Counted from the stretch's first letter, positions 7,996 through 15,639 are shown. The stretch: DNA of 22,590 bases from DATFWC01 sp045801465 (GCA_045801465.1 JBJMSU010000008.1:1-22590); one strand, 5' to 3'. Made by a program: numbers and translations. Notes: generated by a model from the sequence alone, not told the origin.

Positions 7996-8385
7996 TCAAG
8001 CATGACTGCGGTCGAGGAGCTCGATCGACACGCCTTCCGGCCCGCGAATGAAGCAGACGCGCACGCCTGGGCGTACCGTGGTGGGCGGGCGGGTGAACTC
8101 GACCCCCTTGGCCTTGAGCTCGGCCGCGATGGCGTCGATGCCGGTGACCGAGAGCCCGAAATGATCGAGGCCCTGGTAGGGCGTGGTCGGCGGCGGGTTG
8201 ACGCCGTCGCCGGCGGCCACCGGGGCAATGAAGATATTGGCGCCGCCGAGCTTCAGGTCGATGCGCGGCTTGCCTTCCTGCATGGAGCGGATCACCTCGG
8301 CGCCAAGCATGCGCTCGAACCATTGCGCGGTCGCCTCCGGGTTCGGGCTGCGGATATGCACGTGGTCCCAGGTGTACGTCGCCAT
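7996..8385 (-). CDS. VOC superfamily protein (glyoxalase/bleomycin-resistance/dioxygenase fold)
   Basis: A 129-residue single-unit vicinal-oxygen-chelate protein with two beta-alpha-beta-beta-beta modules. Candidate metal ligands are His8 in WDHVHI, His75 in GLDHFGLS and Glu122 in VSIELL, the usual places for glyoxalase-like enzymes. The ATG at 8383-8385 has GAGGAGCAA upstream on this strand. The family includes lactoylglutathione lyases, methylmalonyl-CoA epimerases, small extradiol dioxygenases and antibiotic-binding proteins. At this length the protein would act as a dimer. No feature points to one reaction; a role in the surrounding aromatic route is possible but only from context. Confidence 0.88.
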   Translation of the reverse strand: MATYTWDHVHIRSPNPEATAQWFERMLGAEVIRSMQEGKPRIDLKLGGANIFIAPVAAGDGVNPPPTTPYQGLDHFGLSVTGIDAIAAELKAKGVEFTRPPTTVRPGVRVCFIRGPEGVSIELLDRSHA

Positions 8386-8685
8386 GATGGTTGCTCCTCG
8401 TCTCGGCAGGGCAACCAGTCAAACCAGTCCAGGACCGGCTGGCAAGCCGGACTGGCGCAATGCTGCGGTGCCGGACCGAAGAGCTTGGCACGAAATGTCG
8501 CCGCGGATTGCAAGGAAGAAATACCTTTCCTCCAATGGCCTGCGGTGCGCCGCTCAATTCCGCGTGATGCGACGGCCGTTGTCGAGCCGCCGACATGCGT
8601 TTGGGGTAGGCTCCCCCGCCGACGGCAGGAGGGAGCTGCCGGTCGATTCACCTTACGAGTTACGCTCCTGAAATTGAGAGGACCC
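8386..8685. other. Divergent intergenic region between VOC and MBL-fold genes
   Basis: 300 bp without a convincing gene. It must hold the promoters of two divergent genes. Visible structure: an interrupted inverted repeat at about 8424-8455 (CCAGT...CCGGC facing GCCGGACTGG), and a small hairpin with arms CGGCAG (8623-8628) and CTGCCG (8636-8641) about 45 bp before the MBL start. I see no clear -35/-10 pair for either direction. Confidence 0.5.
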
Positions 8686-9660
8686 ATGTTCCAGATTTCA
8701 CGTCGCGATCTCGTGCTCGGCGCCGCCGGCGCGTACGCGGCCTTCGGGCTCACCAAGCCCATCGCCTTCATCGGGGCCGCCGAGGCGCAGCAGGCTCCGG
8801 CCCAGGGCTTCAGGAAATACAGGGTGGGCGACATCGAAGTCACCTCGCTCTACGACGGCCTATGGGAGAAGCCGCACGATGAGAACTTCATCAAAGGCGC
8901 GAATGTGGAAGAGACGAAGGCGGCGCTGCGGGCTGGCGGGCTCACCGATGCTCACGTGCCGGTTCCGTTCACGATCCTTGCGGTCAGGACGCGCGGCCAA
9001 CTGGTGCTGATCGATTCGGGCACGGGCGGCGGACAGGCGGGCGGTCCGAAGGCCGGCCAGCTGGCACAGAACATGGCCGCCGCCGGCATCAACCCCAAGG
9101 ACGTCAAGACCATCGTCATCTCGCACTTCCACGGCGACCACATCTTCGGCCTGATGGCCAAGGACACCAATGCCCAGACGTTCGCCGACGCCGAGATCAT
9201 CGTGCCCGCCACCGAGCTGAAGTGGTGGACGCAGCCGGTCGACTCGATCCCGCAGCCGCGGCGCGGCAACGCGCAGCGCGTCCAGGCCACGTTCCCGAAC
9301 TGGAAGAACGTCAAGGTGGTCGACGGCGAGGCCGAGCTCGTGCCCGGCGTCCGGGCGATCCCGGCGTTCGGCCATACCCAGGGCCACACCGCCCATCTCA
9401 TCAGCTCCGGCGACAAGCAGTTGCTGGCCACCGCCGACGCCACCAACATCCAGGCGCTGTTCGTCAAGAATCCGACCTGGCAGGCGGCCTTCGACCACGT
9501 GCCGGATCTGGCCGTGGAGACGCGCCGCAAGCTGTTCGATCGCGCCATCGCCGACAAGGCCATGGTGGCCGGCTATCACTGGGGCCTGCCCAACGTCGGT
9601 ACGATCGCCAAGGACGGCAACGGCTACGCGTTCACGCCCGCCCCCGGCGACGCCGCATAA
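8686..9660 (+). CDS. Tat-exported metallo-beta-lactamase-fold hydrolase
   Basis: A 324-residue protein with a twin-arginine signal (SRRDLVLGAAG, residues 5-15), a hydrophobic stretch and a probable cleavage after AEA near residue 34. It would be folded with its metals in the cytoplasm and exported to the periplasm. The metal site is complete: HFHGDH gives His147, His149, Asp151 and His152, HTQGH gives His234, and Asp251 and His298 follow. This is the two-zinc MBL set seen in lactonases and related hydrolases. The ATG at 8686 follows GAGAGGA; the frame stays open far upstream, but that part is antisense to the VOC gene. A terminator follows at 9692. Lactone or ester hydrolysis is likely, substrate unknown. 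Confidence 0.88.
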   Translation: MFQISRRDLVLGAAGAYAAFGLTKPIAFIGAAEAQQAPAQGFRKYRVGDIEVTSLYDGLWEKPHDENFIKGANVEETKAALRAGGLTDAHVPVPFTILAVRTRGQLVLIDSGTGGGQAGGPKAGQLAQNMAAAGINPKDVKTIVISHFHGDHIFGLMAKDTNAQTFADAEIIVPATELKWWTQPVDSIPQPRRGNAQRVQATFPNWKNVKVVDGEAELVPGVRAIPAFGHTQGHTAHLISSGDKQLLATADATNIQALFVKNPTWQAAFDHVPDLAVETRRKLFDRAIADKAMVAGYHWGLPNVGTIAKDGNGYAFTPAPGDAA

Positions 9661-9691
9661 CGCCTCCGCTGGCTCGTCTTGGTCACGACAG

Positions 9692-9719
9692 CAAGGCCGC
9701 CGAAAGGCGGCCTTGTTTT
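9692..9719 (+). terminator. Rho-independent terminator of the MBL-fold gene
   Basis: A perfect 10-bp stem CAAGGCCGCC (9692-9701) and GGCGGCCTTG (9706-9715) with a GAAA tetraloop is followed by TTTT. It lies 31 bp after the MBL stop and abuts the stop codon of the opposing alcohol dehydrogenase gene. The T-run is only on the plus-strand side, so it mainly serves the MBL gene. Confidence 0.9.
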
Positions 9720-10750
9720 CATCCGATCAGCAGGGCGGCGCGGCCGATCACCTCGCCGCGTTCCACCCGCTCGTGCACCGCTTCGGCTTCCGCGAGCGGA
9801 CGGATGTCGGTGACCAGCGGCCACACCTCGCCGCGTGCCACCAGATCGAAGGTTTCCAGGATTTCGCGGCGCGTCACGTAGCGGCTGCCGAGGATCTCCT
9901 GCTCCTTGTACAGGAGGTCGCGCGCCGACACCCGGAAGCTCTGCCCGGCGCCGCCCAGCGTCACCAGGCGTCCGCGCCGGCCCAGCGCCTTGGCGCCCGC
10001 CTCCAGCGTCGCTGCGGAGGACACATAGTCGATCGCGACGTCGATGCCTTCGCCATGGGTCAGATCCATGAGCGCCTCGGCGACGTCGCAGGCCGACGCA
10101 TCGACGACGTCGTCAGCCCCGGCCTTGCGGCAGGCATCGAACTTGGCCGCAGCGACATCGATCGCGATGACGGTGGCCTTGGCCCACTTGGCCACCATGA
10201 CCTGGTGGATGCCGAGGCCGCCACCGGCGCCGAACACCGCAACGGTCTCGCCGACCTTAATCCGCGCGCGATCGAGCACCTTGTACGGCGTCGCGAGCGC
10301 GTCGGTGACCACGCCGATCTCGGCGGGATGTCTCCTGTGGTCGAGCGCCTCGGGCAGCTTGATGAAAATGTGCGCCGGCAGCTTGATGTACTCGGCATAG
10401 CCGCCGTCGCAATCGATCCCGACGTTGCCGCCTGAGTTGCTGCACAGCGGCTCGAGGCTGGCCAGACACCAGCGGCACTGGCCGCAGTTGAGATAGAAAT
10501 AGGCGGTGACCGCATCGCCCACCGCAAGCGAGGTGACGCCGGCGCCGGTCGCGACGATCTCCGCCGTGATCTCGTGCCCGATGATGCGGGGGAATTGCGC
10601 CTGCCGGCGGCCGGCCTTGAGGTGCTGGATGGTCAACCCGGACCCGCAGGCAATCACGCGCGCCACCGCCTCGCCGGGACCGGCAACCGGATCGGGAACC
10701 TCAACGAGCTCGAACGGCTGCCGCGGGCCGTTCAGGACCATTGCTTTCAT
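9719..10750 (-). CDS. Zinc-dependent alcohol dehydrogenase (MDR superfamily)
   Basis: A 343-residue medium-chain dehydrogenase. Catalytic zinc ligands are likely Cys35 (ACGSG) and His59-Glu60 (IIGHEI). The structural zinc lobe has four cysteines at 89, 92, 95 and 103 (CGQCRWCLASLEPLC). The NAD(P) Rossmann motif is VAVFGAGGGLGIHQ at about 170-185. It would oxidise an alcohol or reduce an aldehyde or ketone in the cytoplasm. The start is set at the ATG at 10748-10750, giving the expected MKAMVLNGP; an in-frame TTG at 10792 lies in the neighbouring terminator and is rejected. Ribosome site weak. It is downstream of the two substrate-binding genes on the same strand, but a terminator separates them. 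Confidence 0.92.
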   Translation of the reverse strand: MKAMVLNGPRQPFELVEVPDPVAGPGEAVARVIACGSGLTIQHLKAGRRQAQFPRIIGHEITAEIVATGAGVTSLAVGDAVTAYFYLNCGQCRWCLASLEPLCSNSGGNVGIDCDGGYAEYIKLPAHIFIKLPEALDHRRHPAEIGVVTDALATPYKVLDRARIKVGETVAVFGAGGGLGIHQVMVAKWAKATVIAIDVAAAKFDACRKAGADDVVDASACDVAEALMDLTHGEGIDVAIDYVSSAATLEAGAKALGRRGRLVTLGGAGQSFRVSARDLLYKEQEILGSRYVTRREILETFDLVARGEVWPLVTDIRPLAEAEAVHERVERGEVIGRAALLIG

Positions 10751-10789
10751 GGCGGCGATCAACCGTTGCGCGGTGGACGAGCGGGATCG

Positions 10790-10820
10790 CAAGAAAAACG
10801 CCGCGCGTTCCGCGCGGCGT
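10790..10820 (-). terminator. Rho-independent terminator of the proximal substrate-binding protein gene
   Basis: On the minus strand a perfect 10-bp stem ACGCCGCGCG (plus-strand 10811-10820) and CGCGCGGCGT (10798-10807) with a 3-nt loop runs into TTTTTCTT. It is about 30 bp after the stop of the binding-protein gene and upstream of the alcohol dehydrogenase. Confidence 0.88.
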
Positions 10821-10850
10821 CATGACGTTAAGTGACCGTTCGGCGAGAGT

Positions 10851-12125
10851 CTACTTCGCCTTCTCGTACGGATAGATCACGTCGCCCGTCTTGTACTGGC
10901 TCGGCGTCAGGACGGTCTGCGTGTCCATGCCGCGGAACTGATCGAGCTCGGTGCTCTTGATGCTGTGATACTGGACCTGCAGCATGCGGCCCTTTTCCCA
11001 TTCGCCGCCCTTGCCGAACTTGATGTCGCCCATGATGGTCTTGAACGTGGTGCTGCGGATGTGATCGGCGAGCTTGTTGTCGTCGAGGCTCTTGGTGGCC
11101 TGAACCGCGTCGCCGAGGATCTGGATATAGGCGTAGCCCCACGTGGCCAGATAGTAGCCGAGCGGATCGACGCCTTCCGCCGCAGCGCGGTCCTGGTATT
11201 TCTTGAGGAACGCTTCGGTGCCCTCGAACATCATCGACTTGGCCGGCACCCACGTCTCGTAGTTCACCCAGCCATTGAGCAACGGTCCGAGCTGCCGCTT
11301 GATCGCGGTGGCCTGCAGGCCGACCATGGCGCCGCCGATCATCTTCGGCCGGTAGTTCAGCTCGTTCACGGCCTTCGCGATGCCGACCGAATCGAGCGGA
11401 TAGGAGCAGACCGACACGACGTCTGCATTGGACGCCTGGATCGCGCGGACGACCGGCGTGAAGTCGGTGGTGGTGGGCGGATACGTGCGGTCGTAGACGA
11501 CCTTGAAACCGTGCTTCTTGGCGTTCTCGCGCGCACCGTCGCAGGCATTGCGCGAGAACTCCTGGTCGGCGGCGATGAGGGCAACCGTCTGCGGCTTCGG
11601 ATTCTGCGCGGCCGCAACCTCGAAGAAGCCCTCGGTGAAGGCCGGCTTGGTGTCGGGCCCGCTCGGGATCATGGCGAAGAACTTGGGATAGTTGAACTCG
11701 CTGTTCACCGCCAGGCCGAACAGGATGATGAACACCTTGCCCTTCTGCATGATCACCGGCATCGCGGCGGCCGACGGCACCGTCGCATAGGGGCCGATCA
11801 CGAGGTCGACTTTGTCGACGTCCATGAGCTTCGTGTAGATGCTCGGCACCGGCGCCGACTGGCTCTGGTCGTCGTAGTAGACGAGCTTGACGGGACGGCC
11901 GAGCAGCCCGCCTTTGGCGTTGATCTCCTCTTCCCAGATCTTCATGCCGACCAACGCCTGCTTGCCGTTGGGCGCGAGCGGCCCGGTCAGCGACATGGAG
12001 AAGCCGATCTTGACGGGCTCTCCCTGCTGGGCCGCGGCGGGCAGCGCAGAAACAACCAATCCGAAGACAGCGAGCAGCGCTGCGGCGCCGCCGGCCAGCG
12101 CGCGCCATGTCGTCCGTTGAAACAT
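10851..12125 (-). CDS. Liv-type ABC transporter substrate-binding protein, copy 1
   Basis: A 424-residue periplasmic binding protein (Peripla_BP_6 type). The signal peptide covers about residues 1-32: MFQRTTWRALAGG, a hydrophobic core, then ALPAAAQQ. The mature part begins GEPVKIGFSMSLTGPLAPNG, the usual first lobe of branched-chain amino acid or aromatic-acid binding proteins. It continues with KIWEEEINAKGGLLGRPVKL, VDLVIGPYAT, the hinge region and a C-terminal lobe ending VIYPYEKAK. The ATG at 12123-12125 has AGGGAGGAA upstream. It is closely similar along its whole length to the next gene upstream (copy 2), so the pair arose by duplication. Expected to deliver substrate to LivHM. A terminator follows at 10820. 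Confidence 0.93.
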   Translation of the reverse strand: MFQRTTWRALAGGAAALLAVFGLVVSALPAAAQQGEPVKIGFSMSLTGPLAPNGKQALVGMKIWEEEINAKGGLLGRPVKLVYYDDQSQSAPVPSIYTKLMDVDKVDLVIGPYATVPSAAAMPVIMQKGKVFIILFGLAVNSEFNYPKFFAMIPSGPDTKPAFTEGFFEVAAAQNPKPQTVALIAADQEFSRNACDGARENAKKHGFKVVYDRTYPPTTTDFTPVVRAIQASNADVVSVCSYPLDSVGIAKAVNELNYRPKMIGGAMVGLQATAIKRQLGPLLNGWVNYETWVPAKSMMFEGTEAFLKKYQDRAAAEGVDPLGYYLATWGYAYIQILGDAVQATKSLDDNKLADHIRSTTFKTIMGDIKFGKGGEWEKGRMLQVQYHSIKSTELDQFRGMDTQTVLTPSQYKTGDVIYPYEKAK

Positions 12126-12156
12126 TCGTTCCTCCCTGGAATTCGTTCCGCGCCGG

Positions 12157-12184
12157 ATAATGACAGCGCCGCGCCGGTTGTCCA
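12157..12184 (-). promoter_or_regulatory. Candidate sigma-70 promoter for substrate-binding protein copy 1
   Basis: On the minus strand TGGACA (plus 12179-12184, 5 of 6 to consensus) is followed after 16 bp by CATTAT (plus 12157-12162, 4 of 6). The predicted leader to the ATG at 12125 is about 25 nt. The position is sensible, but no measurement supports it. Confidence 0.35.
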
Positions 12185-12191
12185 CCGGCGC
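12171..12191. promoter_or_regulatory. Inverted repeat overlapping the copy 1 promoter (possible operator)
   Basis: GCGCCGGT (12171-12178), 5 nt, ACCGGCGC (12184-12191): a perfect 8-bp inverted repeat covering the candidate -35 box. It could be an operator for an aromatic-responsive regulator or a hairpin between the two binding-protein genes. There is no T-run, so it is not a classical terminator. Confidence 0.4.
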
Positions 12192-12280
12192 AGCGTGTCT
12201 TGGTCAATGACGGCCCAGTGCCGCCGATTTGAAGCTCCATAGCGCCTGCCCGTTGGGGCCAGTGGCAGGTGGGATAGGTC

Positions 12281-13552
12281 CTACTTCTTGGCGTTCTCGT
12301 AAGGGTAGATCACCTTGCCGGACTCGTACTCCTGCGGCGCCACCACGACCTGGGTCGAGATGTCCTTGAACTGGCCGACGTCGTTGCCCTTGACGTTCTG
12401 GAACTGCACCTGCAGCACGCGCGACTGCGCCCATTCGCCGCCCTTGCCGAACTTCACGTCGCCGAGGACGGTCTTGAACGTGTTGGCCCGGATGTAATCG
12501 CCGAGCTTGGCGTCATCGAGGCTCTTGGTGCCTTCCACGGCCTGCTGCAGCACCTGGAGCTGGGCATAGCCCCATGGCGCCATGTAGTAACCGAGCGCGT
12601 CGACGCCTTCGGCTCCCGCGCGCGCCTGATATTTTTTGATCAGATCGGAAATGCCGGGGAAGTCCATCTTCGGCACCGGCAGCCAGAAATCGTAGTTGGT
12701 AAAGCCGTTGAGCAGCGGCCCGAGCTGGGTCTTGATGGCGGTCGCCTGCAGCCCGACCATGCCGCCGCCGATCATCTTCGGCCGATAGTTGAGCTCGTTG
12801 ACGGCGCGCACCATGCCGACCGAATCGGGCGGATACGAGCACACCACCACGATATCGGCATTGGTCGCCTGAATGGCGCGGACGATCGGCGCAAAATCGG
12901 TGGTCGACGGCGGATAAGTCTTGTCGTAGACGACCTTGAGGCCAGCCGCCTTGGCGTTGTCGCGCGCCCCGTCGGCGGCATTGCGCGAGAACTCCTGATC
13001 GGCCGCCACGATCGCCACCGTCTGCGGCTTGGGATTCTGCGCCATCGCGATGTCGAAGAAGCCCTTGGTGAAGGCGGGCTTGGCGTCGGGTCCCGAAGGG
13101 ATCATGGCAAAGTAGTTCGGGTAGTTGAACTCGGTGTTCACCGCGAGGCCGAGCAGGCCGATGAACGTTTTCTTCTTCTGGATGACGATCGGCATGGCCG
13201 GCGCCAGCAGGGCCGTGGCATAGGCGCCGATGATCAGCTCGACTTTGTCGACGTCGAGCAGCTTCGTATAGATGCCCGGAATGGTCGCCGGATTGCTCTG
13301 GTCGTCGTAGTACACGAGCTTGACGGGTCGGCCGAGCAGCCCGCCTTTGGCATTGATATCCTCTTCCCAGATCTTCTGGGCGAGGAGGGCCGACTTGCCG
13401 TTGGGCGCGAGCCCGCCGGTCAAGGCCATGCTGTAGCCGATCCGGATCGGCTCGCCTGACGGGGCCTGCGCCTGCGCGGCGACGACCGTCATGGCCGCCG
13501 TTGCAAGGACGACACCGAACGACAAGAATCTGCGCGTCAGCCGACGAAGCAT
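12281..13552 (-). CDS. Liv-type ABC transporter substrate-binding protein, copy 2
   Basis: A 423-residue periplasmic binding protein with a signal peptide (MLRRLTRRFLSFGVVLATAA, ending about AAQAQA) and the mature start GEPIRIGYSMALTGGLAPNG. It has the same segment order as copy 1: KIWEEDINAKGGLLGRPVKL, DVDKVELIIGAYAT, DQEFSRNAADGARDNAK, YPPSTTDFAPIVRAIQATNA, and a C-terminus VIYPYENAKK. By eye roughly two thirds of positions are identical to copy 1. Differences fall in segments such as VNYETWVPAKSM against TNYDFWLPVPKM and PYATVPSAAAMP against AYATALLAPAMP, so ligand preference may differ. The ATG at 13550-13552 has GGGAGGATA upstream. 155 bp separate it from copy 1. Confidence 0.93.
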   Translation of the reverse strand: MLRRLTRRFLSFGVVLATAAMTVVAAQAQAPSGEPIRIGYSMALTGGLAPNGKSALLAQKIWEEDINAKGGLLGRPVKLVYYDDQSNPATIPGIYTKLLDVDKVELIIGAYATALLAPAMPIVIQKKKTFIGLLGLAVNTEFNYPNYFAMIPSGPDAKPAFTKGFFDIAMAQNPKPQTVAIVAADQEFSRNAADGARDNAKAAGLKVVYDKTYPPSTTDFAPIVRAIQATNADIVVVCSYPPDSVGMVRAVNELNYRPKMIGGGMVGLQATAIKTQLGPLLNGFTNYDFWLPVPKMDFPGISDLIKKYQARAGAEGVDALGYYMAPWGYAQLQVLQQAVEGTKSLDDAKLGDYIRANTFKTVLGDVKFGKGGEWAQSRVLQVQFQNVKGNDVGQFKDISTQVVVAPQEYESGKVIYPYENAKK

Positions 13553-13589
13553 CGTTATCCTCCCGATTTGTGGGCTGGCTGTGGGGACC

Positions 13590-13595
13590 ATTCTA
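13590..13595 (-). promoter_or_regulatory. Candidate -10 box for substrate-binding protein copy 2
   Basis: TAGAAT on the minus strand matches 5 of 6 consensus bases and lies 37 bp before the ATG, leaving a leader of about 30 nt. No good -35 is placed 16-18 bp upstream, so activation by a regulator would be needed if this is real. Confidence 0.28.
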
Positions 13596-13715
13596 GGCGC
13601 AAGAGGCGCGGGCACGCCAGTGCCGAAGCCTCGGACCGTTAGCCCCGGCCCGGACGCTCCACGATCCGATAGCGCCCCGCCGCGCCAGGATCTTGCCTCC
13701 TGCTTTGCCGTGCTA

Positions 13716-13746
13716 TTGACCTGCTACCGGCCGGTTCGGATACATT
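13716..13746 (+). promoter_or_regulatory. Candidate promoter for the dioxygenase / molybdenum hydroxylase genes
   Basis: TTGACC (13716-13721, 5 of 6) is followed after 17 bp by GATACA (13739-13744) or after 19 bp by TACATT (13741-13746). A 10-bp perfect palindrome ACCGGCCGGT (13726-13735) sits in the spacer, a place where a regulator could act. The distance to the ATG at 13786 is about 40 bp. Confidence 0.4.
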
Positions 13747-13785
13747 CGGTTCATGCATGCTGCGCAACCGGCAGCGGAGGAAGCC

Positions 13786-14670
13786 ATGCCCTATGTCACT
13801 GAAGAGAACCTGACCGACGTCGTCCTCGACCGCTGGCAGGATATTCCCGATCCGCGGCTGCGCCAGGTGATGACGGCAGCGATCAAGCACCTGCACGCCT
13901 TCGTGCGCGAGGTGGAGCCGACGCAAGAGGAATGGTTCGCCGCCATCCAGTTTCTCACCCGCACCGGACAGATGTGCACCGGCAAGCGGCAGGAGTTCAT
14001 CCTCGCCTCCGACGTGCTCGGCGTCAGCATGCTGGTCGACGCCATCAATCACCGGCGCGACAGCGGCGCGACCCCGAGCACCGTCGAAGGGCCGTTCCAT
14101 ATTCCCGATGCGCCGGAGATTGCGCATGGCGGCGACATGGCGAAGACTGCGCCCGGTATTGCCTGCTTCGTCACCGGCAAGGTGCGGGGCCTCGGTGGCG
14201 AGCCGATTGCCGGCGCCGAGCTCGACCTGTGGCAGACCGACGGCGAGGGCCTGTACGAGGACCAGCGCAACGTCCAGGAGGCGTGGATGCGCGGCCTCTA
14301 TCGCACGCAGCCCGACGGCTCATACCTGGTGCGCACGGTCGCGCCGATCAGCTACACGATCCCGATGGACGGCACCATCGGCGAGCTGATGAACCGCACC
14401 AGCATCAGCCATATGCGGCCGGCTCACATCCACTTCGCCGTGACGGCTCCGGGCTACCATGGCCTGGTGACGCACCTGTTCCAGAAGGGCGACGAGTTCA
14501 TCGAGACCGACGTGGTCTATGGCGTCAAGGAGCCGCTCATCGTTGAGTTTCAGAAAAGGCCGGCCGGAGCCACCGCGCCGAACGGCGAAAAGCTCGAGCG
14601 GCCGTTCTACATCGTCAATTACGATTTCGTGCTGGAGCGGGCGGCTGCGGCGGCGGTCGCGGCGGAATAA
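13786..14670 (+). CDS. Intradiol ring-cleavage dioxygenase, hydroxyquinol 1,2-dioxygenase type
   Basis: A 294-residue non-haem Fe(III) enzyme. The N-terminal helical domain contains LGVSMLVDAINHRRDSGATP and STVEGPFHIPDAP, a hallmark of the hydroxyquinol branch. The catalytic domain has ligands Tyr157 (GLYEDQ), Tyr190 (ISYTIPMDG), His214 and His216 (RPAHIHF). The spacing 33-24-2 agrees with the hydroxyquinol enzyme of Nocardioides simplex as I recall it (Tyr164, Tyr197, His221, His223) and differs from catechol 1,2-dioxygenases (36 between the tyrosines). It would open 1,2,4-trihydroxybenzene to maleylacetate. The ATG at 13786 has CGGAGGAAG upstream; the in-frame ATG at 13753 lacks a site. It heads the block that includes the molybdenum hydroxylase. 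No maleylacetate reductase is present here. Confidence 0.92.
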   Translation: MPYVTEENLTDVVLDRWQDIPDPRLRQVMTAAIKHLHAFVREVEPTQEEWFAAIQFLTRTGQMCTGKRQEFILASDVLGVSMLVDAINHRRDSGATPSTVEGPFHIPDAPEIAHGGDMAKTAPGIACFVTGKVRGLGGEPIAGAELDLWQTDGEGLYEDQRNVQEAWMRGLYRTQPDGSYLVRTVAPISYTIPMDGTIGELMNRTSISHMRPAHIHFAVTAPGYHGLVTHLFQKGDEFIETDVVYGVKEPLIVEFQKRPAGATAPNGEKLERPFYIVNYDFVLERAAAAAVAAE

Positions 14671-14688
14671 CAGCAGCAACAGTTTCGA

Positions 14689-14773
14689 GTCATACGCGGG
14701 CTTGACCCGCGTATCCATCAAAAGGATGAATCCACGCCAACCGGTCGATTGCCGGCTCAAGCCCGGCAATGAC
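14689..14773. repeat. Paired REP-like hairpins between the dioxygenase and hydroxylase genes
   Basis: Hairpin one: ATACGCGGG (14692-14700), CTTGA loop, CCCGCGTAT (14706-14714). Hairpin two: ATTGCCGG (14748-14755) and CCGGCAAT (14763-14770). Flanking GTCAT (14689-14693) and ATGAC (14769-14773) are complementary. The text CCGGCAATGACGAA recurs at about 20630-20644. Repeats of this type are typical of Bradyrhizobium-like genomes. It fills most of the 120-bp gap. Confidence 0.75.
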
Positions 14774-14790
14774 GAAGGGGGAGGGCTTTC

Positions 14791-15639
14791 GTGAAACCGG
14801 CGCCGTTCGCCTATGCGAAGGCCCGTTCGCTCGACCACGCGATCGAGCTGCTCGGCGGCCACGAGGGGCGGGCGCGCGTGCTGGCCGGGGGCCAGAGCCT
14901 CATCGCCACGCTGAATATGCGGCTCGACGCTCCGAGCCTCTTGGTGGATATCAACGGCATCGCCGGACTCGACTCCATCACATGCCACGACCGACAGGTC
15001 GCGATCGGCGCGCTCACGCGCCATGCTGCCGCGGAGCGCTCGGACGTGATCGCCGCGCAGGTGCCGCTGATGGCCAAAGCGATGCCGCATATCGGCCATC
15101 CGGCAATCCGCAACCGAGGCACGATCGGCGGCTCGATCGCGTTTGCCGACCCGGCGGCGGAGCTGCCCGCCTGTCTGGTGGCGCTTGATGGAGAGGTCGA
15201 CATCGCCGGCCCAAACGGTCGCCGCACCGTCAAGGCAGGTGATTTCTTCAAGGACCTGTTCGAGACCGCGCTCGGCCCGCAGGACGTCCTCACCACGATC
15301 CGGGTTCCCGCCGCGACGCCGGCGCAGCGTGTCGGCTTTGCCGAGTTCTCCCGCCGCCACGGGGACTACGCCATGATCGGGCTTGCGGCGAGCGTCACGG
15401 CGGACGACAGCGGCCTCACCGACGTACGCCTCGCCTACTTCGGCGTCGGCGCGACGCCGGTGCGGGCACGGCGCGCCGAGGCGGCCTTGGCAGCCGGCAG
15501 CATGGACGACGCCGTGGCCGCCCTGCGCGAGGACCTCGCGCCCGCCGACGACATCCAGGCGACCGGCGCGGTGAAGAAGCACCTCGCCGGCGTACTGCTC
15601 AAGCGGGTCGCCGCCGAGCTCAAGGATTGGCCATCATGA
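14791..15639 (+). CDS. Molybdenum hydroxylase FAD subunit (CoxM/XdhB-like medium subunit)
   Basis: A 282-residue FAD-binding subunit of the xanthine dehydrogenase/CO dehydrogenase family. FAD-contact motifs are AGGQSLIATLNMRL near residue 32 and RNRGTIGGSIAFADPAAE near residue 109, followed by the C-terminal CO-deh-flav domain from about residue 175. It passes electrons from the iron-sulfur subunit to the acceptor. The GTG at 14791 is chosen because of GGGGAGGG at 14777-14784. Its stop overlaps the start of the next gene (ATGA). The gene order is FAD, 2Fe-2S, Mo (MSL), as in aerobic CO dehydrogenase-like and many N-heterocycle hydroxylase operons. Confidence 0.93.
   Translation: MKPAPFAYAKARSLDHAIELLGGHEGRARVLAGGQSLIATLNMRLDAPSLLVDINGIAGLDSITCHDRQVAIGALTRHAAAERSDVIAAQVPLMAKAMPHIGHPAIRNRGTIGGSIAFADPAAELPACLVALDGEVDIAGPNGRRTVKAGDFFKDLFETALGPQDVLTTIRVPAATPAQRVGFAEFSRRHGDYAMIGLAASVTADDSGLTDVRLAYFGVGATPVRARRAEAALAAGSMDDAVAALREDLAPADDIQATGAVKKHLAGVLLKRVAAELKDWPS

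Noticed and set aside
7996..8385. Extradiol ring-cleavage dioxygenase
   Set aside because: Only 129 residues and no diagnostic extradiol signature; the general VOC assignment is all that can be supported.
10965..12242. A 425-codon open frame opposite binding protein copy 1
   Set aside because: Antisense to a signal-peptide-bearing periplasmic protein; composition typical of a shadow.
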